This document shows, one piece after another, positions 1-11,399 of a DNA stretch of 64,000 nt. The translations under genes were made by a program, and so were the position numbers. The notes below the pieces were generated by a model. It searched no databases and was not told the DNA's origin. It was given only the letters and a program-made list of their open reading frames with translations. Numbering within the stretch: the stretch's first letter is position 1; each line of letters opens with the position of its first letter. The stretch comes from Malachius bipustulatus (lineage: Eukaryota > Arthropoda > Insecta > Coleoptera > Melyridae), in assembly GCA_910589415.1 (NCBI GenBank), contig OU342638.1, positions 13,308,014 through 13,372,013 on the forward strand, written 5' to 3'.

Positions 1-84
1 ACGAGCATGACGTTGGGTCGGAACTGTGTTTTAGAACTGACAAAATGGCGTTATTGCCAAGGTTACCAAATCACATACGTCACA
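1..84 (-). repeat. 3' LTR (partial, cut by window edge)
   Basis: Identical by eye to 2698-2781. It starts TGTGACG on the minus strand at 84. About 88 bp of this LTR lie outside the window, so the left target duplication cannot be read. Confidence 0.9.
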
Positions 85-97
85 CGCCCCTTTTAAC
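85..97 (-). other. Polypurine tract
   Basis: The minus strand reads AAAAGGGGCG immediately before the TGTG start of the 3' LTR. This is the expected plus-strand priming site of an LTR retroelement. Confidence 0.8.
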
Positions 98-225
98 AGA
101 GTACATTATTATGGTATTGTTTACAATAATTAATGTTAATATTAAACAAAGTAAAATAAATTTTTACCAGCAAAAAGATAATTAAATGCATACTAAATTA
201 AACATGCAGAAAAACAAATTATTAT

Positions 226-2349
226 TCAAAGATCAAACTTCTTAGGAGGTTTACTTATTCTACCACTTCTTGTGTAAACACATCTTTCAGTTTTTTCTGT
301 TTCTTTGGTTTCTGTTTCTTGATCTTTTTTCACTTCTCGTTCTCTTTCAATAACTCTTCTTTCCTCTCTAATAGGAGATTCATGCTTTATCCGAGTTTTA
401 GTTTCTTGCTCGTTTTCTTTTTTCTCATTCTCATCTTCCTCAAACTCTGTTTTATACGGTCTTATATGCATTCTGTTTCGTCTATAGTTGGTGTCATTTA
501 CTTGAACAGTATAGTCTCTTGGTCTGTTTATATTTACTACATGACCAGGTTTCCAGTTTCGAACACCATCTTGAACTAACACTTTTTGACCTTTTGCAAG
601 TTCGGGTAAAGGTTTTGTTGTTTTATTATATCGGCACTGTTGTTTACTTTGTTTTGATCTAAGTTTTTCCTTGAATCCCTTTGTTGAATATTTTGGTTTT
701 AGTATTTCTTTATTTACAGGAAGCGTAGTTCTCAGGCATCTACCCATTAGTAAAATAGAAGGAGCTGGCAGGTCTTGTTTTGGTGTTGTATTGTAGTTCA
801 ATACAGCAAGAAATGGATCTTCTTTATCTCTATACGCCTTGACAAACAATCCTTTCACCGTCTGTATGGTCCTTTCGACCATTCCGTTGCTCTTTGGATA
901 TAGTGGGCTTGATGTTGTTAAATTAATATCATATTTCCTTGAGAAATTTTGAAATTCTCGCGAGTTAAAGGGTGGACCATTATCTGAAAATATTTCCAAT
1001 GGAAGGCCATATAACGTAAATACATTTTTCAAGGATGATATAACAGTCGATGCATTTTTGCTCGCCAGTTTGTTTACTATGGTAAACTTGCTAAAATAAT
1101 CTACAATGACTATATAATCAGCCATTTCCACATGCATAAAATCAATTCCAATTTTCTCCCACGGTAAGTCAGGTGGTTTATGACTTTTTAATGGTTCTTT
1201 TTGATTACTTTTGGAGTACATTTGGCAAACGGAACAATTAAGTACCAATTTCTCAATATCGGAAGTAATTCCAGGATAATACACAGCCTGTTGTGCTCTC
1301 TTCTTACAGGATACTACTCCTTGGTGTGATTGATGGATAAGATTTAAAAATTCATCTTTTAAGGCCTCTGGGACTACTAATCTTTTTTGATAGAAGATGA
1401 TATTCTTATGCATGAAGATTTCGTTGCGAATATGCCAATACTTCTTAACTGAAGGTGGACTGACACTGCTTTCTGTACTAGAGTCAGTATCACTGTTCAA
1501 TTCATCTTGCATAATTTCATGCACATTAGATTTTTTAGGGCACATTTTCCGATAATGTCCCTGTAGTTTGCAACCAGAGCAAATTCGATAATAAGCTGGA
1601 CACTTTCCTTTAACATGTTGCAAGTCACACCTCTTGCACTTGTAAGCAAGATTAGTTAATTTATTTTGGTGTCTAGTGGAACGCCAATTATCACTTGTAC
1701 GATCAACAGTTTCACTATATTTATTTGGTTTGCTAGTTGAAGCACTAACACTATTTTTAGAGAAATGTCCTCTACTTTGTTTATAATTATTAATTGTACT
1801 CACATTAGACTGATTTATTTCTTTTTGAGTTACTACACTACTTTCCATTGATCTAACAATATCAATTGCTTCATTCAATTTTAAATCAGAATGTTGAAGT
1901 AGTTTTTCTTGTATTCGTGTATCACGAATACCTAATACAATTCGGTCACGTAATAGCACGTCTTTTTCTTTAAATTCGCAAGTTGAGGCTAACTGTCTTA
2001 GTGCTGTTATAAATTGATCAACTGTTTCATTAGGAAGCTGATCCCTTTTAAAAAATTTAAAATGTTCATACACCAAATTTTTCATGGGGTCACAATACTT
2101 TTGAAATTTATCCAAGACAACATTTAATTTTGTTTTGTCTTCATCTTCTCCATACTCAAAAGTATTATAAACTTGTAACCCTTCAGTACCAATTTGGTTC
2201 AGCAAAATGGCGATTTTCACATCATCCTTTTTCTCTACCTTACCACTTGCCAGCAGGTAAAGTTCAAATTTTTGTCTCCACAGCTTCCAGTTACTTGCTA
2301 TATTCCCTTGAAATGAGAATTTTTCAGGAGATATGTATTGCTCAGACAT
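226..2349 (-). CDS. Gag-integrase fusion protein of a Ty3/Gypsy derivative
   Basis: An uninterrupted 707-residue ORF. Residues 1-230 look like Gypsy Gag capsid (W-LWRQKFELYL near 22-32). Two cysteine knuckles follow near 238-272, the second being C-x2-C-x4-H-x4-C. Near residue 303 the sequence passes straight into the integrase zinc-binding region (H-x3-H ... CSVC near 340-377). The integrase core follows, with catalytic D in GIDFM (about 403), D in SDNGPP (about 455) and E in GMVERT (about 491), giving D,D-35-E spacing. A basic, Glu/Lys-rich tail ends the protein. Protease, reverse transcriptase and RNase H, which belong between Gag and integrase, are absent, yet the frame is kept. It could express a Gag-IN protein but cannot copy itself. 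The ATG near the primer site is the natural start. Confidence 0.9.
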   Translation of the reverse strand: MSEQYISPEKFSFQGNIASNWKLWRQKFELYLLASGKVEKKDDVKIAILLNQIGTEGLQVYNTFEYGEDEDKTKLNVVLDKFQKYCDPMKNLVYEHFKFFKRDQLPNETVDQFITALRQLASTCEFKEKDVLLRDRIVLGIRDTRIQEKLLQHSDLKLNEAIDIVRSMESSVVTQKEINQSNVSTINNYKQSRGHFSKNSVSASTSKPNKYSETVDRTSDNWRSTRHQNKLTNLAYKCKRCDLQHVKGKCPAYYRICSGCKLQGHYRKMCPKKSNVHEIMQDELNSDTDSSTESSVSPPSVKKYWHIRNEIFMHKNIIFYQKRLVVPEALKDEFLNLIHQSHQGVVSCKKRAQQAVYYPGITSDIEKLVLNCSVCQMYSKSNQKEPLKSHKPPDLPWEKIGIDFMHVEMADYIVIVDYFSKFTIVNKLASKNASTVISSLKNVFTLYGLPLEIFSDNGPPFNSREFQNFSRKYDINLTTSSPLYPKSNGMVERTIQTVKGLFVKAYRDKEDPFLAVLNYNTTPKQDLPAPSILLMGRCLRTTLPVNKEILKPKYSTKGFKEKLRSKQSKQQCRYNKTTKPLPELAKGQKVLVQDGVRNWKPGHVVNINRPRDYTVQVNDTNYRRNRMHIRPYKTEFEEDENEKKENEQETKTRIKHESPIREERRVIEREREVKKDQETETKETEKTERCVYTRSGRISKPPKKFDL

Positions 2350-2596
2350 TATTCTTGTTTATTCTTTAATATTAATTAATCAGAATCAGAATAATCACAA
2401 TTGCTTGTTTGAGTTCCTCCAGCGAAAATTATTAAAACTGATGCTTCTGGTTCATTTTCGCTTGCTCTTCCATACACACAGAATGATTGTTCTCGTCCTT
2501 ATCGTCGCGATATTTTCATCACGCACTCCCAGCACACGTATTATTACGGGTTGTTTACGTTTGCTTTACACCGATTATTTAGTAATTTCACTTTTA

Positions 2597-2609
2597 CCAG
2601 CTGCCACCA
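2597..2609 (-). other. Primer binding site candidate
   Basis: The minus strand reads TGGTGGCAGCTGG directly after the CATTACA end of the 5' LTR, where a tRNA 3' end would pair. I do not assign the tRNA. Confidence 0.6.
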
Positions 2610-2781
2610 TGTAATGTTCTTATTTAATTAAGATGATTATTAATATATGTTTTATTATTTAAACTAGGTAAATTACATAAATAAAAGGTAACACTTTACG
2701 AGCATGACGTTGGGTCGGAACTGTGTTTTAGAACTGACAAAATGGCGTTATTGCCAAGGTTACCAAATCACATACGTCACA
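2610..2781 (-). repeat. 5' LTR (complete, 172 bp)
   Basis: It runs TGTGACG...CATTACA on the minus strand, so it has TG..CA ends. It contains an AATAAA-like stretch. Base-for-base identity with the visible part of the 3' LTR indicates a recent insertion. The five bases outside (ATCAG) would be one half of the target duplication. Confidence 0.85.
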
Positions 2782-3329
2782 ATCAGGATCATGTAACATG
2801 ACAAAACTTTACACGCTTATCAAGATCAAGTAGGAAGAGCGATTCTGCGACCCTTATTAATTTCCTAAAATCGCCGTGTAATCAAATAATAAATAGAACA
2901 CTTATGTATTGTTTATTTTATAGTCCATCTAAGTACAATAAGGTAATTATTTAATACCTGTTTATGTATACTTAGAGTTTCGAAATACATAATATCAATA
3001 AGTGTCTTATTGATCAACCTTGGATGATATTGCAAGCCTTATCGATAATAATAATTGAATTAATTTGTTCAATGGAACAGATAAAAAATTTGCATCATTT
3101 ATAAAAAATACTTATGACAATAAAATAAATTCTTTAATATTTCATATTTATTTTTTAATTTTTCGATGACTAGAAAACGTCAACAATAAATATAATAGCA
3201 ATCAACCAGCAACCTGGACGGCAATTCTCGAGAGTTCGTGGGAATGGAACGATCACCGGAGATAAGATTCCCATGCATGCAAACTTATCATTAGAACATT
3301 CCCCACTATGTTGATCGTATTCTTAAAAA
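2782..3329. other. AT-rich intergenic stretch
   Basis: No ORF, RNA gene or clear repeat is visible. The sequence is strongly AT-rich, with scattered polyA-signal-like words. Confidence 0.5.
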
Positions 3330-3445
3330 CCTTCCTGCGCATCAATCGCATAGATTGCGATACCATCATGAATATTTTCACCGCTTTTTAAATTGGCTTT
3401 CTGAAATTTTCCATAGTCTGGCCATATTAGCATAGTGGTTTAATG
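3330..3445 (-). repeat. Dispersed repeat copy (pairs with 22845-22990)
   Basis: The stretch with TTGGCTTTCTGAAATTTTCC near 3400 is the reverse complement of sequence near 22870-22910. The GCGAT-type words on its flank also recur there. The parent element is unknown. Confidence 0.65.
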
Positions 3446-3738
3446 TGAAAATATCATTCCATTTCCTTTGAAAACGTGCCTTAGAATGGATTTTTTAATT
3501 TATTAAAACAAAAAAAAATTAACCAATTTTGTCCCTTTTCCTGTGCCCGCTACTGGCTAACTTTACTTAAAAAATACTATTCTTTACACTATTACCTTTA
3601 ATAAATTTGAAAAAAGTGAAAGGGGAGTTTTGAAAACCGAAAATTTTAAATTTGAGAGGAATAAGCATCATGTAAGAATATTCGAATATTTCCGCCATTG
3701 TTCTTATTTTTACTTCTTGAAATTTTTCGGAGTTAATG

Positions 3739-3739
<1 letters not shown>

Positions 3740-3772
<33 letters not shown>
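3740..3772. repeat. (TTA)n microsatellite
   Basis: About ten TTA/ATT triplets in a row, inside a copy of the 640 bp repeat. It is missing from the copy near 20970. Confidence 0.9.
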
Positions 3773-3840
3773 GTATTATAGTTGTCTACTGGAAAAATTT
3801 CAGTTCAATTCCTTCAAAAATAGGCTCATAAACGGTTATA

Positions 3841-4859
3841 CAGGGTGTATCTAAAATAGACCGAGAAAATTCAGGGGGTGATTGATGAGATCAATTTAAG
3901 AAAAAAAGTAAGTATAAACGTATGTCCTAAGAGGTTCAACTTTTTAACTACAGGGTATTGAAGTTTCAAGAAAAAAATCGTTTTTTAATAATAACTTTAA
4001 TAACAATCAGAATATTTTAGTGACAATTTGTGTACACCTTCCATGCATCAAGAGGCATTTCCCAACGTATAACTTTTAGTTATTGTGGCAGTGGCGTTCG
4101 TGCAAGTCGCGTTACACCTAATATTTTGGAAAAAAAGTAGTACGCCACTGCTTTCTTATAAAAATAAAATTATTTTTTAAATTCTCTTTCATTTCTGAGT
4201 AAATATAATCTCTTGACTCTTTTTCAACCGATGCATGGTTTTCTGATAAAAAAATAAATACCATATGTTTAGACAACTGTGTTTGAGTAGAGAGTTGGAT
4301 TTTACAAATGAAAATAAATTCACAAATTCGAAAGAGTCAGATAATATGAGAACACGTTTTTTCCATCGGAGTACAGATTGAATCGAACCTTTTCCTTCAG
4401 TTCTGTGGAAGTTTCAGAAAGAGGCAACCTAAAAATATAGTCTATTTTTTTATCAGAAAACCTTGCATCGGTTGAAAAAAGTCAAAACATCATATTTACT
4501 CAGAAATGAAAGAGGATTTGAAATATAATTTTATTTTCATAAAAAAGCAGTGGCGTACTTTTTTATTTATTTTTTAATATCAAGTGTAACGCGACTTGCA
4601 CGAACGCCACTGCTACAATAACTAAAAGTTATACGTTGGGAAATGCCTCTTCATGCATGGAAGGTGTATACAAATTTTCACGAAAATATCTTAATTCTTA
4701 TCAAAGTTATTATTAAAAAATGATTTTTTCTTGAAACTTCAACACCCTGTAGTTAAAAAGTTACGCCTCTTAGGACATACGTTTATACTTACTTTTTTTC
4801 CCGAAATTATCTCATCAATCACTCCCTGAATTTTCTAGGTTCATTTTAGATACACCCTG
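3841..4859. mobile_element. Foldback element, 1.0 kb, TA duplication
   Basis: CAGGGTGTATCTAAAAT at the left is matched by ATTTTAGATACACCCTG at the right, and the arms pair almost to the centre (the GCGTTCGTGCAAGTCGCG block near 4095 against its complement near 4590). It is flanked by TA at 3839-3840 and 4860-4861. The host repeat copy near 5480 shows the uninterrupted site. No ORF. Confidence 0.9.
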
Positions 4860-5800
4860 TAGAAACTTTTTTACCCTTTTCCTACCCACGCCACTGACTT
4901 ATTAATAGAAATAATGCAAACTTTGTTGCATTAACTCAAATTTCAAATAATTTTCTTCCAATAATGTTAATTTAGTTTGAAAGTTTTTTTTCTAACTTGC
5001 TTATTTAGGGGTTCAAAAACTATTCATTTGTCCTAAAATTGAAAAGGCCGCCATTTTGGAACTGCTCTTCCGATTCTACTCAAATACAGTACCAGACGAC
5101 TACTTGCAGCTATCTTAATTACTACCAAAAAAATTTCAGCCCCCTAGATTGAAATCTGCGACCGCAGAAACCGTGACTTATGACCTTTTTTTTAAAATTT
5201 GGAGACCTGTAGAAGTAACGCAACTTTAATAAAATGTTTTTTTCGAAAATCAAACGTCATCCCTAAGTTTCACAAGAGTAAAAAATTTCGTTCATTATAC
5301 TTAAAAGATGAAGCTACCGGAGCGTTTTTCAAATTGTAGAGAAATGAACATGACGTAAAAAAAATTGAATATCTCCGCCATTTTTCTTATTTATTTCCTG
5401 AAATTTTTAAGGGTTAAAGGCTATTAGTATAGTTTTCTTCCTTTCAACAATTCAGTTTAATTTTTAAAAATGTGCTCATAAATTGTTAGAGAAATTTAGC
5501 CATTTTCACCCTTTTCCTACCCACGCCACGGGCTTATTAATAAAAGTAATGTAAATTTTATTACATTAAATCAAATTTTAAGTAATTTTCTTCCAATCCT
5601 GTTAATTTGGTTTCAAGGTTTTTTTTCCATCTTGCTCGTACAGGGGGTCCAAAAAAATAGCCAATTTTCCGAAAATTCAAATGGCCGCAATTTTGAAACA
5701 GCTTGGCCAATTTTGCTCAAGTGCAATACCAGACCACTTCTTGTGGATGTCTTATTCCCACAAAAATGACCGGTAAATTGACCTTCACCGGTGTTGCAAG

Positions 5801-6294
5801 ATAACAAGTACCATTATAGCGAATGATCCACTTACCTCTACTGAGCGGGCGAAGGGTTGCTTTCTAGCTGCGAGACATATATGGTGATTAATTTGAATAA
5901 TAAAATAATGTAACAGAACAGAGGTGGTCTGTTCTTAAATTTTAACAGGAATCAATCACCCATCGATGCGCGCCACCTTATAATACCTGCTCCCCCCTTG
6001 AAGGTACCACGAGTTGGAACGACCCGACTCGGTGAATCCGAATGACAGTGTCGCCACCGGTCGGCGCAATCTACAACTCTACACCGGGCGCTCAATGAAA
6101 GCATCGTGTACCGTGCACTCCAGAAATGTTTATCATTTATTAAAAGGGCAAAAAAATGGAACGGTGACAAAAGAACCGTTACAAGCTTCCTCGTGTATTC
6201 GCTGCCTGACTTGTTGGCAGACCATTAACACACCCAAAAGTTGCCTCTGGATGAAACCCAGGATAAAGGAGGGCAAATTTAAATCAGGATCGCC
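5801..6294. other. Probable 3' UTR of a decayed LINE plus unassigned sequence
   Basis: This lies downstream, on the minus strand, of the LINE C-terminal fragment ending near 6297. It is GC-richer than its surroundings. Short ORFs occur on both strands (for example 6014-6349) but none resembles a known protein. Confidence 0.35.
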
Positions 6295-6625
6295 TATAAA
6301 GAAATCTGGTTCAGTTTCAAAAACTTGCACAATACCTCGGATGCCTTAAAATTAAGATTGAACAACATTGTTACCACATTCATGGGGGGTGTATAATACC
6401 ACATGAAATCAAAAGTCCATAAATGTCGAAAGTATCTAACTTAATTGATAATTGGGCATTCTAAAAATAGGTGGTCTAGGTCTTCGACCTGTCCGCACAC
6501 TCACAATATGAAGTTTCAGCTACCCCAATTCGTTTTTTGTGTTTTCCTGTGCCTGTAGGACAATGGCCAGTCCTCATTCGTATAATGGTACTAAATGTGC
6601 CTACGATTTATGAAGGGAAATTATG
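6295..6625 (-). pseudogene. LINE ORF2 C-terminal fragment (degenerate)
   Basis: Minus-strand frames read RMRTGHCP, a CxC pair, EDLDHLFLECP, then NLNFKASEVLCKFLK and a stop near 6297. This is the typical end of Jockey/R1-type ORF2 after RNase H: a TGH motif, a C-x-C...H-x4-C knuckle, and a short helix before the stop. At least one frameshift, near the cysteine knuckle, breaks it. No RT or RNase H core is present, so this is a tail remnant only. Confidence 0.65.
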
Positions 6626-7810
6626 AAAACCACATTTTGTTTGTGAAATGTTCCTGGAATGAGAAATACCTACCATTTGCCTTTTGACTCGAATAAGGTT
6701 TGTTTCCACTTATACTCTGTACACTGAATGTTGTCTGTTGTGATAACTAAGGATACATCGATCTCGTTATGTTTCTTACTCCTTCTATTGCATTGCATAG
6801 TCAATCGAGTTAAATTGGGACGTATTGTCAGAAATACGTTTGAATCGTCAGCAATTCTAAAAAGATGAGCGAGAGTGAGACGGAAGTACGACTCGCGTCT
6901 TGATACGCTTAGATTCATACGATAAAATTGTCATCCAGCTCATCGACTACCGTCAGTTGACAGTGACAGCGTAATGAGGTTTGTTATTTGAAACGTTTTT
7001 AATACGAAATTAACAGAATTACCTGTGATATTGTACGATGTGATAAACTACGAGTAACTTATTAATTGTGTGAATGCCTAAAAATCTATTGCCTTGTTTT
7101 TCTAACGTTTAAAAGAAACGGACTGGGTATATTCTCGCAACGAACTGCAAAAAATTACACAAAATGCCTGGGAAACGATTGAGCTCCCTAGGACGTGATC
7201 TTGTGTGGTTAAATTGCTAGGATATTTTACTGCAGAAAAAGAAAACTGAGGTGTTATGTTTTCTTTTAAACGCCAACCAGCAGGTAGATGACATGCTATT
7301 TCTAATCATAATATAACAATTCACACGCCACTGACACGAACTGCGATACCACATCTGGTTCGACTTAGAAATAAGTGTATGAATCAAATCGAATTAAATG
7401 AAATTGTTTAGCCAGAATCAGTGTGGCATGACAACGGACAACACTCAGTGGACAGAGCATAGTTATCCACTGGCTCTGTAGTTTTTCTTTAATTATGGGG
7501 ATAATATTTTCCGAATGTACCTGAATTTTTTGACAATTCTCTAGGGACAAACTCTCTTTAGCAAGTTGATCTTTTACATCATTACCGGTTATATTTTTAC
7601 TTTAGTGCTAGAGGTTATAGTGTTTTAGACGAATAGATTAGGAAAGTGATAGTAGTGTGTTGATCAAGAAGAAGAAGAAGTCATTATTTGATTATTTTAT
7701 TTTTTAGGTTATATTTTTGTTATAAACTATTGTAATCCTCTGACTGAATTCCGCTTAAATGCTAAAAATGTTAAGTAATAATAATATTATGTAGGTACCT
7801 AATTGAATCG
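6626..7810. other. Unassigned AT-rich stretch
   Basis: Only short ORFs with no recognisable motif. I see no gene and no clear repeat boundary. Confidence 0.4.
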
Positions 7811-8203
7811 GGTGGTCCACAAAATTTTTCGTTAATTAATACCTTGGAAAAAATGAAGCATATGTCTGCAAGATAAAATGCAAACTATTGGTAGGTGTGC
7901 TCAGGTGCAATGAGCTCAGACATGACTCTTCCAAGGCACTATACCTCAGTCGACCAACAGATATAGTAATAAAACTGCGCAACAAACTTTTAAGATCCAA
8001 GTAGTCACATCTGTAGGCAGATAGTGCCTTATTTATTGGTTACCTGGTTCCGGTAAACCAATGAGAAGGGCATTCTAAGGTTTGTGTATATAATTCTTGT
8101 GTATAAGGTCTGCCTACCTGAATTGTAAACTTACCGCGCACTTTTATTACTATATCTTTTGGCCGACTGAGGTATAGTTGATGAACAATTTTGTGGATCG
8201 CAC
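7811..8203. repeat. Inverted-repeat element, ~390 bp
   Basis: GGTCCACAAAATTTTT at the left pairs with AACAATTTTGTGGATC at the right. Inside, TATACCTCAGTCGACCAA near 7940 pairs with TTGGCCGACTGAGGTATA near 8158, followed by the matching TATAGTAATAAAA block. It is non-coding and MITE-like. I could not settle the exact ends or the duplication. Confidence 0.65.
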
Positions 8204-9414
8204 GATATGATAAAGAAGTTTGCAATAATCTTTTCACATAAGTACCTATTTACTTTTGATAAGAACCGATGATCAAGAATACTTTATCGGAATGATAAGG
8301 TTCCCTTTGTTCGCTTTTCGCAGTGTTATTAAGTAAATTATAAATCATTTATTGCTACGTTTCTATTTTCATTAAATCAGTCGAAACTGTAATAATAGAG
8401 AGACCTCAGTTTCTACGTGGTACCAATTAGAAGAATAAAAAGAAGAATAATAATTATTTTAATAAGAATAAGTCAAAAAATAGTTTTATTTTTTGGCTTA
8501 ATATAAAGGTAAGTAGTGCCCATCAATGTCTCTCGTGTTTTATTAGAATTATCAGGTTTCGTTTACACGTCTTTGGTAATTAAGACTCAAGAGAAACAGA
8601 CAAAACTATAAAGAAGCAGAAATGGCCAGATCGCGGAAATTTGCCAGCGTGGCACTATTGCTGTGACGTAGTCACGTCACCAGTCTAATTTCTTCGTGCG
8701 ATAATGACAAAATTTCAAAACTAACTTTCAATAAACATGTCATTATTCTGTACGTAATTTATTATTGTTGTTAATTTTTTTAATTTCGTCCTCTCTTTGT
8801 CTACTGTTCATGATTAGTCCAGTAACTTTATACATCGTCACAGCATGCGTCAAATCCTGTAGTTCTGATTTTTTACAGACTTGTTTATGATGCTGTTGGC
8901 CTAATGAATAATTCAAGTTTGTGACCTCGAGCGCCGAGCGCAGTTTTGTCAAAAATCTAAAAAACCGCGAATTTTTTTTTTAATTTTGGCGATTGTATTC
9001 CTAAAGGACTAGTTTTCCAAAAAACTTTCTTGAAACGTTTTTAAAATAGACTAGATTTGCTACAATATGACCTGTCTCTGTTGACCCAATAGTGTCCGAG
9101 ATTAGACCTCTCAAAGTTTATAATTTTTTTCGAACTTCGCAATTTTTTGCAATTCTGTCGTTTTGAATGGATTTTGACCCTGATTATACTATCGAAGCCC
9201 TGTAATTTTATAATGGAATGTTAAAAAAGAAAATGAGAAATGTGAACGATGATGTTTAAGTTAAGCTACGAATAATGAAGTAAAAAAGATAAGTACAACA
9301 AAAGTTAATAAGTTTATTTGTTAGGAAATTGAGTAATATTAAATAATAAAAAAATTAATTAATTTAACCCTCTTGGAAGGTCCCGGTTGAGGTTCGTCCG
9401 TATCTGGATCAACG
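8204..9414. other. Unassigned stretch
   Basis: No ORF above noise and no repeat family recognised. It is AT-rich throughout. Confidence 0.4.
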
Positions 9415-10330
9415 TTATTGGGATGTCATATCCCCACCAGGGGATAGTATGATGAATCGTCGACGTCTTTGTGCCCACAAGTCATCCTCCATTTCGACAT
9501 CGGAGAGATCGTCGCCTTCTGTGATATCTACTACTGCAACATCAGGTATATTATCACAAGAGGCCCCGCTGCTGTGCCTGCAGAATGATGAGCATTTTAA
9601 CCCTGCCTTCCTGCAACTGCACGCGTTCCCACAACCCTTCGTGCAGCCGCAAGAAATCATCCGCAAGAGGTGTTGTGGGGCTGCATCTTTGGTCATCATT
9701 TTGGGGTTGAGGCTTATGGCGTGGATATCCACCCCCAGTTGGATATCCTGTTGGTGGTGTCCGGTAGAGTTTTGTTTGGAAAAACCGATGATATCTGGCA
9801 TCAATAAGGGCTACCAAATCTGTGTTCTCAGATATAGGTACGCTCTTTTATTTTAAGAGCCCATTCATCATCACGTTTCTCAGCTGGTATCAAGATTGTT
9901 GCACTGAGAGACAACTTTTTCGCAGTAATGACATTGTTCCGTTTTTCTGGCTTCTTTTTCCTTTCTGTCACAAGGAACTCTTCAGTTATTTTGTCTCCAC
10001 CTAGACAACAGTGTTTTCTGAAATATCCACTGGCTTATCCACTGCTAACAGCTGCTTTGATCAACTGTGCAAATACTCGTATATCTCTTTTACACCCTTC
10101 AATAAACGCTGATTTTCTATGTTCTTAAGGGAAATACTCGACGCAAGAAGGGTTTTTACACCGCTTTTCTTCACTAGGCGCACTTGACTTTCACTTAAAG
10201 TCTTCTTACATATGTATAATAAAACACAAACCCACGCTGGGGCTGGGTTCAGCCATTCTGTAGATTTTTAGTTCAAACGGCACTCACACTATGGGCAGCA
10301 GGTCTTCATCCTGCTAGAGTTATTCGAGTG
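9415..10330 (-). pseudogene. Internally deleted CXC-motif protein of an insect mobile-associated family
   Basis: Pieces of one protein can be followed through several minus-strand frames. The N-terminal side reads KKSGVKTLLASSISL (about 10160), then YFRKHCCLGGDK (about 10010), KKPEKRNNVITAKKL, RDDEWALKIKERTY and LVALIDARYH (about 9800). The C-terminal side reads APQHLLRMISCGC followed by a cysteine-rich C-x-C block (GCGNACSCRKAGLKC) and an acidic tail to the stop at 9415. Large uncharacterised insect proteins with this N-terminus and a tesmin/TSO1-like CXC tail are widespread. Here the several hundred residues between the two ends are missing, and the joint lies near 9780. Stops and frameshifts (near 9840 and 10060) make it non-functional. 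Family placement is from memory of the motif pattern. Confidence 0.6.
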
Positions 10331-10610
10331 ACGTCTAAAATATTGTAAAAAATTGGAAAGTTAGAAGAAAATGATGAACTTTGAAAAGCTTAATATCGAA
10401 AACTGTTGGATTGGATACTACAGAGACAATTCTTGTATCATTATGTAACAAATTTAGTCTACTTTACATCAAATGACCATTTTAAATACATCGCACAGAC
10501 TGTTCTTATTTCCAAAAAGAGTGATTTACTGAAATGGATCGCATCTAGGTAGGATGATAGCCGAGTCAACGAGTAAAGCTCATTAAAATACAAAATGAGA
10601 ATTCAATAAA
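10331..10610. other. Unassigned stretch
   Basis: AT-rich; no gene or repeat seen. Confidence 0.4.
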
Positions 10611-10794
10611 TATTGAATAGGTAAATAATGCAGATACTCCCGCCAAATCCCGGGTCATCTATGTAACCAACATGGTTGTTGTCTTTAATTAATTCGAGCT
10701 GTTGCTTGAAATGAAAGAAAAAGGAAATAAAAGGAAGGAAAATATTGAATAGGTAAACATACAGATACTCCCTCCATTAATCCCGGGTAATGAA
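10611..10794. repeat. Direct repeat pair, offset 132 bp
   Basis: TATTGAATAGGTAAA...CAGATACTCCC...ATCCCGGGT occurs at 10611-10662 and again at 10743-10794, about 85% alike. It is a local duplication. Confidence 0.75.
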
Positions 10795-10870
10795 GTAATA
10801 AGAAAGCACAGTGGTGTAAAAGGGTGGAATCCGAAATGGATTGCAGTTTGAAAGATGTATGAAAGGGATT

Positions 10871-10955
10871 CATCCTCGCTTTCCACTTTTTTATGCTCTC
10901 TATGCAAATAGGGATCGATCCTCGCTTATCACTTTTTTATGCTCTCTATGCAAAA
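10871..10955. repeat. Tandem duplication, 46 bp period
   Basis: ATCCTCGCTT...CACTTTTTTATGCTCTCT occurs at 10871-10909 and again at 10917-10955. CTCTC-rich words continue to 11040. Confidence 0.8.
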
Positions 10956-11399
10956 TCACAGCCCCTCTCGCCCTTCGCCTTTTTACGCTCTCTTCAAACA
11001 CATCTTCTCTCGCTCTTCATTCGCTTTTAAACTCTCTGACAGGAAAACAACAGTTAACAACAAGTGTCAGCTAATTTCCCCGCTTTTCTGTAGGAAATCC
11101 AAATCATCCGAGAAACAAGAAAACCCAGGTTACAATGAGTCACAGTAGGTTCTTCGCGACATCCGTTTCGGCCATACTAATCCTAGCATACCTCAATCAA
11201 CGAGCCGGGGTAACTACGGAAACACAAGGATAAAAACACAACGTGTTTTTAGTCTATTTAGGGGTAAATAGACGATCACAGTTGCTTTTGGCAACAGACC
11301 GAGGGGCCCGGGGTCCTATCGTTACATTAATAGTATTCGAAAAATGTACCTTTTTAAATTATTTTAAATCTCCCTTTCAAGCTCTGTATACACTGTGTA
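10956..11399. other. Unassigned stretch
   Basis: Short pyrimidine-rich tract, then mixed sequence. Two overlapping short plus-strand ORFs carry no motif. No gene assigned. Confidence 0.35.

Larger units (their letters stand above)
1..2781 (-). mobile_element. Internally deleted Ty3/Gypsy LTR retrotransposon
   Basis: Bases 1-84 repeat at 2698-2781, so these are two LTR ends; the left LTR runs off the window. Read on the minus strand, each LTR begins TGTGACG and the complete right LTR (2610-2781, 172 bp) ends CATTACA. A polypurine tract (AAAAGGGGCG) directly precedes the 3' LTR. A TGG-starting primer-site candidate directly follows the 5' LTR. The interior holds only one ORF, Gag joined to integrase. 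The element is about 2.9 kb against the 5 kb or more usual for the family, so it is a deletion derivative that keeps the cis signals for mobilisation by a relative. Confidence 0.9.
3500..5800 (+). repeat. Tandem ~640 bp dispersed repeat, about two and a half units
   Basis: Landmarks recur in order: CTTTTCCTACCCACGCCAC, GGCCGCCATTTT, GACCGCAGAAACCGTG, GTAACGCAACTTT, and a block ending CTCATAAACGGTTA. They appear at 3500-3840 continuing at 4860-5490, and again at 5490-5800. Inverted copies lie at 19560-21200 and 24270-24560. No protein is readable. The 1.0 kb foldback at 3841-4859 interrupts one unit. Confidence 0.8.

Noticed and set aside
5952..6349. Short ORFs on both strands
   Set aside because: No motifs; position fits the 3' region of a decayed LINE on the minus strand.
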